Below are positions 27,951-35,314 of a DNA stretch of 52,931 nucleotides, one piece after another. Numbering within the stretch: position 1 is the stretch's first letter; every line of letters begins with the position of its first letter. The translations under genes and the position numbers were made by a program. The notes beneath the pieces are model-generated. The model saw only the letters and a program-made list of their open reading frames with translations, searched no databases and had not been told where the DNA came from. Source of the stretch: Betaproteobacteria bacterium (GTDB lineage Bacteria > Pseudomonadota > Gammaproteobacteria > Burkholderiales > Ga0077523); assembly GCA_016125475.1 (NCBI GenBank), contig WGLR01000005.1:75859-128789 (forward strand). Reading direction: 5' to 3'.

Positions 27951-28892
27951 ATGTCAGTCTGCAACCGATTCGCCCGCCGTGCCGCCGCGGCACTGGTATC
28001 CGGCGCGCTCTGCGCGCTGTCGATCGCCGCCGCATCCGCGGCGACCTTTCCGCTCCCGGCCTCCGGCGGGGACATCGTCGGCAAGGAGACGAGCGTCGTC
28101 GTGGGAGGTCAGGAAACGCTTCTGGACGTGGCGCGACGGCAGGATCTCGGCTACGGGGAGATCGTGGCGGCCAATCCCGGGGTCGATCCATGGGTGCCGG
28201 GGTCGGGTACCTCCGTCTCGCTGCCGACGGAGTTCATCCTGCCCGATCCCCCCCGTCGGGGCATCGTGATCAACCTGGCCCAGATGCGGCTGTACTTCTT
28301 CCCGTCGAAGAAGGTCGACGGGAAGCGGGTGGTCATGACGTTTCCGCTCGGCATCGGCCGCGAAGGGGCCCTGACGCCGCTCGGGCGGACCCGGGTCGTG
28401 CGCAAGAAGAAGGGGCCGAGCTGGTTTCCGCCGGCGGACCTGCGCAAGGAGAGGGAGGCGGAGGGCGATCCGCTGCCGCGCGAGGTGCCGCCCGGAAAGG
28501 ACAATCCGCTCGGGGACTACGCGATGTATCTCGGCATGCCCGAGATACTGATCCACGGCACGAACCGGCCATGGGGCATCGGCATGCGCGTCTCGAGCGG
28601 CTGCATCCGTCTGCTTCCGGAGGACATCGAGGCGCTGTTCCGCGCAGTGCGGGTCGGCACACCGGTTCGGGTCGTCTACGACCCCTACGTGCTCGGACGC
28701 CGCGACGGTGCCCTCTACGTCCAGGTCCAGCCCCCGCTCGGGGACGACGTGGCGCACAAGCGGCCCGACCTCAGCGCACTCATCCGCTCGATCGTCGCGA
28801 AGCGACACGACAACGAGCAGATCGACTGGGATGCCGTGGAGCGGGCCTACGACGAGGCCCGTGGCATCCCGGTCCGGATCACGCGGCCCTGA
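27951..28892 (+). CDS. L,D-transpeptidase (YkuD domain) with N-terminal LysM-like segment
   Basis: A 313-residue periplasmic enzyme of the ErfK/YbiS/YcfS type, which makes 3-3 peptidoglycan crosslinks or attaches lipoproteins to peptidoglycan. The signal peptide ends ASAATFP. A LysM-like stretch follows (ETLLDVARRQDLGYGEIV and NPGVDPWVPG). The YkuD core has ILIHGTNRPWGIGMRVSSG then CIRL, giving the catalytic His and Cys. The ATG at 27951 gives a good signal peptide; a TTG three codons earlier is possible. The convergent alanine-rich lipoprotein gene next to it could be a substrate, by analogy with Lpp; that is inference. Confidence 0.9.
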   Translation: MSVCNRFARRAAAALVSGALCALSIAAASAATFPLPASGGDIVGKETSVVVGGQETLLDVARRQDLGYGEIVAANPGVDPWVPGSGTSVSLPTEFILPDPPRRGIVINLAQMRLYFFPSKKVDGKRVVMTFPLGIGREGALTPLGRTRVVRKKKGPSWFPPADLRKEREAEGDPLPREVPPGKDNPLGDYAMYLGMPEILIHGTNRPWGIGMRVSSGCIRLLPEDIEALFRAVRVGTPVRVVYDPYVLGRRDGALYVQVQPPLGDDVAHKRPDLSALIRSIVAKRHDNEQIDWDAVERAYDEARGIPVRITRP

Positions 28893-28904
28893 GGGCCGCG
28901 CGCG

Positions 28905-29303
28905 TCACTTCATCTGGGACTTGCGGAACATGCGGTCGGCGCGCTTGCCGGCCTGGCCCGCGAGTGCCTGGGCCTCGTCGGCCTTGGTGAGCGCGGTTTC
29001 CGCCACGGCCTGAGCCTTGGCGGCCGAGTCGAGCGCCTGGTCTGCCACGGTACGGGCCTGCTGGCCTGCCTGGGAGGCCGCCATCGCGTCCTGTGCCTTC
29101 GCCTCGGCCGCGCGTGCGCGGGCCGCGGCCGCATCGGCGGCGGCCTTGGCGGCTTTCGCCTCGTCCATTGCCTTCTGTGCCGCAGACATCGCGAGATCGG
29201 CCTTGTCGGGCTCCTTCGGGCCGCCGAAGTCGGCGCAACCCTGGGTCAGCAGGAGGGGCGCGGCGATGGCAAGAATGGTGCAAACATGAAGTGAACGTCG
29301 CAT
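28905..29303 (-). CDS. Alanine-rich coiled-coil lipoprotein, Lpp/OprI-like
   Basis: A 132-residue lipoprotein. The signal MRRSLHVCTILAIAAPLLL is followed by the lipobox TQGC. Almost all of the mature part (about residues 35-125) is an Ala/Lys/Glu/Asp heptad-like helix (KAMDEAKAAKAAADAAAARA and similar), which suggests a trimeric alanine-zipper coiled coil as in Lpp. It ends FRKSQMK; a C-terminal Lys is the residue attached to peptidoglycan in Lpp. The ATG has a GAGGAGAG ribosome site. It converges on the L,D-transpeptidase gene with 12 bases between stops. Confidence 0.75.
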   Translation of the reverse strand: MRRSLHVCTILAIAAPLLLTQGCADFGGPKEPDKADLAMSAAQKAMDEAKAAKAAADAAAARARAAEAKAQDAMAASQAGQQARTVADQALDSAAKAQAVAETALTKADEAQALAGQAGKRADRMFRKSQMK

Positions 29304-29447
29304 AGGGTTTCTCTCCTCAACAGATCAGACGCATACCTTAACGAAATTGTCCTTGATTGACGACAGCTAACTTTGTGCCCGGTCAATGATCCGGAAGCAC
29401 TTTCCGACACCGGCCACGGCCGCCGGGGTCGGGATGATGCCCTTCCA

Positions 29448-30257
29448 TCAGGGCGTCCGTGCGATACCGAACTGCGTTCCGGCCGGAAACGCGAGGCCGA
29501 ATTCGTCGTCCAGCACGCGAAGCAGCTCCTCGTCCGTGGCGAGTTGCCGGCTGCTCTGCGTCTCGCCCGTGTCCACGACGAGTTCATGGTTCCGCAGGGT
29601 GACACGTCTTTCCGGGGTCACGCTCTGCGCCGTCAGAGTGGTCACGAAGCGTGATGCCGGATGCGTCGAGACGTAATGGTTGGCGACCTCGTAGTCGACG
29701 GCGAGCTGGGGTTCCAGCGTGAAGGCATAGAGATCCCACCATCGTCCCGCGCGCCACGACTGCAGTGTCCGGATACCGTCCGACTCCGTCACCCTGTAAC
29801 GCCACAGATACTGAGTCACGGGCCGGTCGATGACAAGGGGTACCGGCAGGAGGAGGCCCTCGGCACCGAAGCCGACGTCCGCGATCCACCGGACGTCGTC
29901 CAGATCCACCAGCAGCAGCATGTGCGTGCGCGGCAGCACCGCTTCGGTGCGATACCGCACCCTCGCGGCGAGCATGGTCACGTCGAATCCGAACGTGCGC
30001 AGTACTGCCGCGAACAGGAGGTTCTGTTCGAAGCAGTAGCCCCCCCGACGCGCCGTGACGAGCTTCCCCCAGAGGCTCGCGAGATCGAGCCGGATCGGAC
30101 GGCCGAGCAGGATGTCGAGATTCTCGAACGGAATGTGAGAGGCGTGGGCGAGGTGCAGGCGATGCAGTGCTTCGGGCGTCGGGGCATCAGGTGGCGCGCA
30201 CACGATGCGTGCCAGGTATGCTGCGATCTCCGCGCACGATGGCGTCAGCATCGTCAT
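29448..30257 (-). CDS. nat: Arylamine N-acetyltransferase
   Basis: A 269-residue cytosolic enzyme that transfers acetyl from acetyl-CoA to arylamines and hydrazines. The catalytic triad is visible: Cys in ARRGGYCFEQN, His in PRTHMLLLVD and Asp in WIADVGFGAEG. SHIPFENLDILLGR is the conserved N-terminal block. Length matches bacterial NATs (about 275). The ATG at 30257 is selected because GGAAAC lies just upstream and the family begins near it. An open extension to 30425 is Cys/Arg-rich and has no homology. Physiological substrates of bacterial NATs are mostly unknown. Confidence 0.9.
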   Translation of the reverse strand: MTMLTPSCAEIAAYLARIVCAPPDAPTPEALHRLHLAHASHIPFENLDILLGRPIRLDLASLWGKLVTARRGGYCFEQNLLFAAVLRTFGFDVTMLAARVRYRTEAVLPRTHMLLLVDLDDVRWIADVGFGAEGLLLPVPLVIDRPVTQYLWRYRVTESDGIRTLQSWRAGRWWDLYAFTLEPQLAVDYEVANHYVSTHPASRFVTTLTAQSVTPERRVTLRNHELVVDTGETQSSRQLATDEELLRVLDDEFGLAFPAGTQFGIARTP

Positions 30258-30641
30258 TCGTTCGGTTTCCACTGGTTGCCCGAGGCAGACACGTATTGTC
30301 GACCCGCACGCACGCCGGCGCAAAATGTCGCCGGATGACACCAGTGCACGTGCGCATGCAGTCGAAGTCAGGCAGACTCCCGGGTGTCGACGCAGCGCGC
30401 ACGCGCAGCATCGGCATGCGAGCACGGGACGAAGGGCGCCAGCCCGCAGGGCGACATGCGACGTGCCGCTTGCGCGGGCCCGCCATCGAGGGGGCGTGTC
30501 AACGCCGGTGTCATCGTCGCGTTTTCCCGGGACATCGTGTGTCGGTCCATGGCGACTCTCGCGATGCCGGGTGGGGTGGACGATGTCATCCGTCTCGCTT
30601 GGAAGTCACGCAATAACTTAAACTTTTAGGAGGAACTGGAC
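30258..30641. other. Divergent intergenic region between nat and the SMP-30 lactonase gene
   Basis: About 384 bases with short frames on both strands but no recognisable protein. The last 30 bases before the lactonase are AT-rich (CAATAACTTAAACTTTT) and end in the AGGAGG ribosome site. Promoters for both flanking genes must lie here; no consensus hexamer pair is convincing. Confidence 0.4.
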
Positions 30642-31715
30642 ATGGATATCACTCGCCGCGGATTTCTCGCGACTGCCGCCGCCGCGACGGCGACGACCGC
30701 CGTCTCCCCGCTTGCGTCGGCTGCGGACAAGTGGGCTCGTGACCGTGACTGGAGCGGAGATCCCCCCGTGACCTATCCGGAGCCCGCCTGGGAAGTGATG
30801 GACAAGCGCTTCAAGGGCGTGCAGGGCAACTCCACCCTCCAGCGTCTCTGGCACGGGATGGGTGACAACCGCGCACTCTGGGCGGAAGGACCCGTGTGGA
30901 TGGGCGACTGGGGCTGCGTGATTTTCAGCGACATTCCGAATCACCGCACGCTGCGCTGGTGCGAGGACGACGGTCACGTGAGCGTTTTCCAGACCGAGTC
31001 GGGCTATTCGAACGGTCACACGCGCGACAACCAGGGCCGCCTCATCGCGTGCGAGCACGACACCCGTCGTGTACGTCGCCGCGAGTACGATGGCACGTGG
31101 ACCGTGCTCATGGACAACTACCAGGGCAAGAAGCTCAACGCACCGAACGATGCCGCCGTGCATCCGGACGGATCGATCTGGTTCACGGATCCCGGCTACG
31201 GCATTCTCGGGCCGTACGAAGGCCACAAGGACACGTTCGAACTGCCGACGCGCGTCTATCGGCTCGATCCGAGCGGCAAGGCGACGGTCATGGTCGAGTC
31301 GATGAAGCGTCCGAACGGTATCGCGTTCTCGCCCGACTACAAGCGTGTATACGTCGTGGACACCGGTGCGACGGACGGCCCGCAGTATCCGGCGAACATC
31401 ATGGTGTTCGACGTCTCCGACGACGGCACGCGCGTCAGCGGCGGCCGCGAGTTCGCCGACTTCCGTCCCGGCTTCACCGATGGCATCCGTGTCGACACTG
31501 ACGGCAACGTCTGGTGCGGCTGGGGATGGGGCGGACCTGCGACGAACGGTGTGCGCGTCCATCATCCCGACGGCACGGAACTCGCCTTCCTGCATCTGCC
31601 GGAAGTCTGCGCGAACCTCTGCTTCGGCGGCACCAAGCGCAACCGGCTCTTCATCACGGGCAGCACTTCCCTTTACGCGATCTACGTGAACGCGGTCGGG
31701 CACGCCCTGAGCTGA
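30642..31715 (+). CDS. Tat-exported SMP-30/gluconolactonase family lactonase
   Basis: A 357-residue six-bladed beta-propeller hydrolase predicted to open sugar lactones. ITRRGFLATAAAA is a twin-arginine signal, with cleavage near ASAADK, so it works in the periplasm. Metal-site residues occur in ALWAEGPVWMGDWG (Glu), LNAPNDAAVHPDGSIWFTDP (Asn), KRPNGIAFSPD (Asn) and FTDGIRVDTDGNVW (Asp), in the SMP-30 order. An AGGAGG site precedes the ATG. A strong terminator follows the stop. It faces the dehydratase/lactonase/transporter operon and is a likely first step for a lactone substrate; this role is inferred. Confidence 0.88.
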   Translation: MDITRRGFLATAAAATATTAVSPLASAADKWARDRDWSGDPPVTYPEPAWEVMDKRFKGVQGNSTLQRLWHGMGDNRALWAEGPVWMGDWGCVIFSDIPNHRTLRWCEDDGHVSVFQTESGYSNGHTRDNQGRLIACEHDTRRVRRREYDGTWTVLMDNYQGKKLNAPNDAAVHPDGSIWFTDPGYGILGPYEGHKDTFELPTRVYRLDPSGKATVMVESMKRPNGIAFSPDYKRVYVVDTGATDGPQYPANIMVFDVSDDGTRVSGGREFADFRPGFTDGIRVDTDGNVWCGWGWGGPATNGVRVHHPDGTELAFLHLPEVCANLCFGGTKRNRLFITGSTSLYAIYVNAVGHALS

Positions 31716-31750
31716 TCGCCCGCCTGTCGTCAGACATTCGGTCGGAATCG

Positions 31751-31782
31751 GCCCGCGGCCCCTGGCCCGCGGGCTTTTTTTT
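31751..31782 (+). terminator. Rho-independent terminator after the SMP-30 lactonase gene
   Basis: An eight-base-pair perfect stem (GCCCGCGG at 31751-31758 with CCGCGGGC at 31767-31774), an eight-base loop, then eight T (31775-31782). It lies 36 bases after the stop codon and separates the lactonase from the dienelactone-hydrolase-like gene. Confidence 0.92.
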
Positions 31783-31936
31783 CGTCCGGGCGCCGGCAAA
31801 GGCCGGCCGCGCACCGGTGTCTGAAGACGGAGCGGAACGCTGGTTCGCCTTTCGTGGTCATCACCACATGCCTGCGGCGCGTGCATCCCCGTGAGGCGCG
31901 CAGGACAGGCAGGACTTCAATCAGGAGGACGACGAC

Positions 31937-32605
31937 ATGGGACGTTTCATCGAACTCACCGCATCCGACGGACACTGGCTCGGGGCCTATCGTGCCGAGC
32001 CCGCGGGTACACCCAAGGGTGCGCTCGTCGTCGCGATGGAGATCTTCGGCGTCAACAGCCACATCCGCTCGGTCGCGGATGGCTATGCCGCGGACGGATA
32101 CCTCGTGATCGCGCCGGCACTCTTCGACCGTGCGGAGCGCAACTATGAAACAGGCTATTCCCAGGAAGACATCCAGCGCGGCATCGCGATGATCGGAAAG
32201 ATCGATCTGGACAAGGCCGCCCTGGACGTGGCGAGCGCCGTCGCGAACGTGGCGGGTGCGGGCAAGGTCGGAATGGTCGGCTACTGCTGGGGCGGCACGG
32301 TGACGTGGAAGGCTGCCTGCGCGGTCGACGGGCTCGCGTGCGCGGTGCCGTACTACGGCGGGGGCGTGCCCGGACTGATCGGTCTCAAGCCGAAATGCCC
32401 GGTCATGTTCCACTGGGGCGAGTCGGACGCGTCGATCCCGCTCGAGAAGGCCCGCGAATTCGCGGCCGCCCACGCGGACCAGATTCATCACTTCTACGCG
32501 GCCGGTCACGGCTTCAACTGCGACCAGCGCGGATCGTACGACGCCGAGGCCGCGAGGCTCGCACGCACGCGCACGCTCGAATTCCTCGGCCGGCACGTCG
32601 GGTAG
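31937..32605 (+). CDS. Dienelactone hydrolase family protein
   Basis: A 222-residue alpha/beta hydrolase. The dienelactone-hydrolase triad is present: Cys in GMVGYCWGGTV, Asp in HWGESDASIPLEKA and His in YAAGHGFNCDQRGSY; the Glu of VVAMEIFGVN is the residue that controls the nucleophile Cys in true DLHs. The family cleaves dienelactone in chlorocatechol catabolism, but many members have other ester or lactone substrates, and no aromatic-pathway genes are nearby. An AGGAGG site precedes the ATG. The ThuA-like gene follows after 12 bases, so they form a pair. Confidence 0.88.
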   Translation: MGRFIELTASDGHWLGAYRAEPAGTPKGALVVAMEIFGVNSHIRSVADGYAADGYLVIAPALFDRAERNYETGYSQEDIQRGIAMIGKIDLDKAALDVASAVANVAGAGKVGMVGYCWGGTVTWKAACAVDGLACAVPYYGGGVPGLIGLKPKCPVMFHWGESDASIPLEKAREFAAAHADQIHHFYAAGHGFNCDQRGSYDAEAARLARTRTLEFLGRHVG

Positions 32606-32617
32606 GAGCGTCGTCCG

Positions 32618-33271
32618 ATGCGGACCCGGTCCGCCCTGATCGTCTGGGGAGGCTGGTCGGGACACGCGCCCGAGCATTGCGCCCGGATCGTGCGCGCGAT
32701 GCTCGAGGCCATGAACTTCCAGGTGCGGATGGAGGATTCCCCCCGTGCCTTTCTCGATCCGCACCTGCCGCGAATGGATCTCGTCGTGCCCGTGGTCAGC
32801 ATGGGCACGATTTCCCGGGAGGAGGCCGCGAGCCTGTCCGGTGCCGTGAAGCAGGGCGTCGGTCTGGCCGGATTCCATGGCGGCATGTGCGACGCGTTCC
32901 GGGAGTCGGTCGAATACCAGTTCATGTGCGGGGGGCAGTTCGTGGCGCACCCGGGCGGCATCATCGACTATCGCGTGAACATCACGCGCCCCGACGACCC
33001 CGTGATGCAGGGGCTTCGGGATTTCGACTACCGTTCCGAGCAGTACTACATGCACGTCGATCCCGGGAACGAGGTGCTCGCGACCACTACCTTCTCGGGT
33101 GAACACGCCGACTGGGTCGAGGGCGTCGTGATGCCCGTCGTCTGGAAGCGGCGTCACGGTCGCGGGCGCGTGTTCTTCAGCGCACTCGGTCACGCTCCGG
33201 AAGAATTCGCCGTCGCACCCATGCGCACGATTCTCGAACGCGGCCTGCACTGGGCGGCGGAAAGGGCGTAA
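32618..33271 (+). CDS. ThuA-like domain protein
   Basis: A 217-residue protein of the ThuA family, which has a class-I-glutamine-amidotransferase-like fold and is named after the Rhizobium trehalose-utilisation gene. It has ALIVWGGWSGHAPEHCARIV at the start, MDLVVPVVSMG, GVGLAGFHGGMCDAFRES and FMCGGQFVAHPGG, then the late block GRGRVFFSALGH. The biochemical role is not established; family members sit in sugar-utilisation operons, where a role in carbohydrate ketone or lactone chemistry is suspected. It is the last gene before the long inverted repeat. Confidence 0.85.
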   Translation: MRTRSALIVWGGWSGHAPEHCARIVRAMLEAMNFQVRMEDSPRAFLDPHLPRMDLVVPVVSMGTISREEAASLSGAVKQGVGLAGFHGGMCDAFRESVEYQFMCGGQFVAHPGGIIDYRVNITRPDDPVMQGLRDFDYRSEQYYMHVDPGNEVLATTTFSGEHADWVEGVVMPVVWKRRHGRGRVFFSALGHAPEEFAVAPMRTILERGLHWAAERA

Positions 33272-33274
33272 CCC

Positions 33275-33337
33275 AAAACGCAAGAGCGCAAGCCTGACCC
33301 CTCATGATATGGGGTCAGGCTTGCGCTCTTGCGTTTT
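33275..33337. terminator. Perfect 27-bp-arm inverted repeat between convergent genes (bidirectional terminator, possible repeat element)
   Basis: The arm at 33275-33301 is the exact reverse complement of 33311-33337, with a nine-base loop. The outer ends are AAAA and TTTT, so either strand would give a long hairpin followed by U residues. It lies between the ThuA-like gene and the convergent dehydratase gene, so it can end both transcripts. Arms of 27 perfect base pairs are longer than needed for termination; it may be a copy of a dispersed palindromic element. Confidence 0.9.
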
Positions 33338-33369
33338 CCCCGACGGCTTCGGGCCGCCGGGGAACGGGA

Positions 33370-35178
33370 TCAGTGGTTGTCCCGCGGCACGCCCTTGGTC
33401 GTCGCGACCTTCTGGTACTTCACGGCTGGCTTCAGCACCATGCCGTTGGAGAGTTCGTCCACCATGCCGCGCTGGATCTCCTGCCACGGTGTCTGGTTCT
33501 CGGGAACCGGATGGCCGCCCTTCTTCATGAGCGTCGCCATGCGCTTCTCGTACTCCTCCTTGCTGATGAGGATGTTCGCCGTGCGCTTGTTCAGGTCGAT
33601 GCGGATCTTGTCGTTCGTCTTGAGAATCGCGAGCCCGCCGTTGCTCGCAGCCTCGGGCGACGCATTCAGGATCGACGGCGATCCGGACGTGCCGGACTGG
33701 CGACCATCCCCGATGCACGGCAGCTCCGTGACGCCCGACTTGATGAGCAGGGCGGGCGGCTGCATGTTCACGACCTCGGCCGCGCCGGGGTAGCCCTTCG
33801 GGCCCGCTCCGCGGACGACCAGCATGCACTTGTCGTCGATCTTGAGCTTCGGGTCGTCGATGCGCTTGTGGTAGTCCTCCGGACCTTCGAACACGATCGC
33901 ACGACCTTCGAACGCATTGGGATCCTTCGGGTTCGACAGATAGCGATCCCGGAACTGCTGCGAGATCACGCTCGTCTTCATGATGGCGCTGTCGAACAGG
34001 TTGCCCTTGAGATTCAGGAAACCTGCCTCCGTCTTCATGGGCTTCTTGAAGGGCCAGATCACGAGCGGATCCTGCACCGTGGTGCTCTTGCAGTTGTCCG
34101 CGAGCGACTTGCCGTTCACCGTGACCGTGTTCTTGCGGATCTTCCCGGCCTTCAGCAGCTCGTTCACCACGGCCGGAACGCCGCCCGCGTGGTAGTAGTC
34201 CTCGCCGAGATATTCGCCGGCCGGCTGCAGGTTCACGAGCAGCGGAATGTCGTATCCGACCTTCTCCCAGTCGTCGTTCGTGAGCTTCACGCCGATGTGC
34301 TTCGCGATCGCGTTGAAGTGGATCGGCGCGTTCGTCGAGCCGCCGATCGCGGAGTTCACGACGATCACGTTCTCGAACGCCTCACGCGTCATGATCTTCG
34401 ACGGGCGCAGATCTTCCCAGACCATGTCCACGATGCGCTGGCCCGTGCGGTACGCGTTCTCGTAGCGGTCGCGGTAGGGCGCGGGGATCGCGGCGCTGCC
34501 GGGCAGCGACATGCCGAGCGCCTCGGCCAGGGAGTTCATCGTCGAGGCCGTACCCATCGTGTTGCAGTGGCCCGCCGACGGTGCGGAGGACGCCACGATC
34601 TCGATGAACTGCTCGTGATTGATCTCGCCGGCAGCCAGCAGCTGGCGTGCCTTCCAGACGATGGTGCCGGAGCCGGTGCGCTCGCCGCGGAACCAGCCGT
34701 TCAGCATGGGGCCGCCGGACAGCACGATCGCGGGGATGTCCACCGTCGCGGCAGCCATGAGCTGCGCGGGCGTGGTCTTGTCGCAGCCAGTCGTGAGCAC
34801 GACGCCGTCGATGAAATAGCCGTAGAGCAGTTCGACGAGCCCGAGATAGCACAGGTTGCGATCCAGCGAGGCCGTGGGCCGCTTGCCCGTCTCCTGGATC
34901 GGGTGCAACGGAAATTCGAACGCGATGCCGCCTGAGTCCCGGATGCCTTCACGCACGCGGTGCGCGAGTTCGAGGTGATGCCGGTTGCACGGCGAAAGAT
35001 CGGACCCGGACTGCGCGATGCCGATGATCGGCTTGCCCGATTGCAGTTCTTCCCGGGACAGGCCGAAGTTCATGTAGCGCTCGATGTAGAGCGCAGTCAT
35101 GTCCGGATTGTCCGGATTCTTGAACCACTGGCGGGATCTCAGTCTGGTCGGGTCTCGATCCACGGACTTCTTTGCCAT
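33370..35178 (-). CDS. IlvD/Edd family sugar-acid dehydratase (pentonate dehydratase type)
   Basis: A 602-residue Fe-S dehydratase. The cluster Cys lie in [32 protein letters not shown] (with the carbamylated Lys) and [20 protein letters not shown], and the C-terminal block [20 protein letters not shown] is conserved. The length and [11 protein letters not shown] pattern place it with L-arabinonate, D-xylonate and related aldonate dehydratases, not with IlvD of branched amino-acid synthesis. The expected product is a 2-keto-3-deoxy acid. The ATG at 35178 is preferred; a TTG nine bases upstream is too near the GAGGAGGAG ribosome site. It follows the apionate-lactonase-like gene by 136 bases. 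Confidence 0.88.
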   Translation of the reverse strand: MAKKSVDRDPTRLRSRQWFKNPDNPDMTALYIERYMNFGLSREELQSGKPIIGIAQSGSDLSPCNRHHLELAHRVREGIRDSGGIAFEFPLHPIQETGKRPTASLDRNLCYLGLVELLYGYFIDGVVLTTGCDKTTPAQLMAAATVDIPAIVLSGGPMLNGWFRGERTGSGTIVWKARQLLAAGEINHEQFIEIVASSAPSAGHCNTMGTASTMNSLAEALGMSLPGSAAIPAPYRDRYENAYRTGQRIVDMVWEDLRPSKIMTREAFENVIVVNSAIGGSTNAPIHFNAIAKHIGVKLTNDDWEKVGYDIPLLVNLQPAGEYLGEDYYHAGGVPAVVNELLKAGKIRKNTVTVNGKSLADNCKSTTVQDPLVIWPFKKPMKTEAGFLNLKGNLFDSAIMKTSVISQQFRDRYLSNPKDPNAFEGRAIVFEGPEDYHKRIDDPKLKIDDKCMLVVRGAGPKGYPGAAEVVNMQPPALLIKSGVTELPCIGDGRQSGTSGSPSILNASPEAASNGGLAILKTNDKIRIDLNKRTANILISKEEYEKRMATLMKKGGHPVPENQTPWQEIQRGMVDELSNGMVLKPAVKYQKVATTKGVPRDNH

Positions 35179-35314
35179 GATGCGCAAGCTCCTCCTCGAT
35201 TGTTTGCGGCAGATCTTCCGTACGTGACGGTCAGCCGGGGATCATACTCCTGCGGCGCATCGCCGGGCCGCGGGCGGCTTCGGTGCGGAAGCTGCCCGCG
35301 GTGCCGTCGTGCTT

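Noticed and set aside
29448-30425. N-terminal extension of the arylamine acetyltransferase
   Set aside because: The added 56 residues are Cys/Arg-rich with no homology; the family start and a ribosome site are at 30257.
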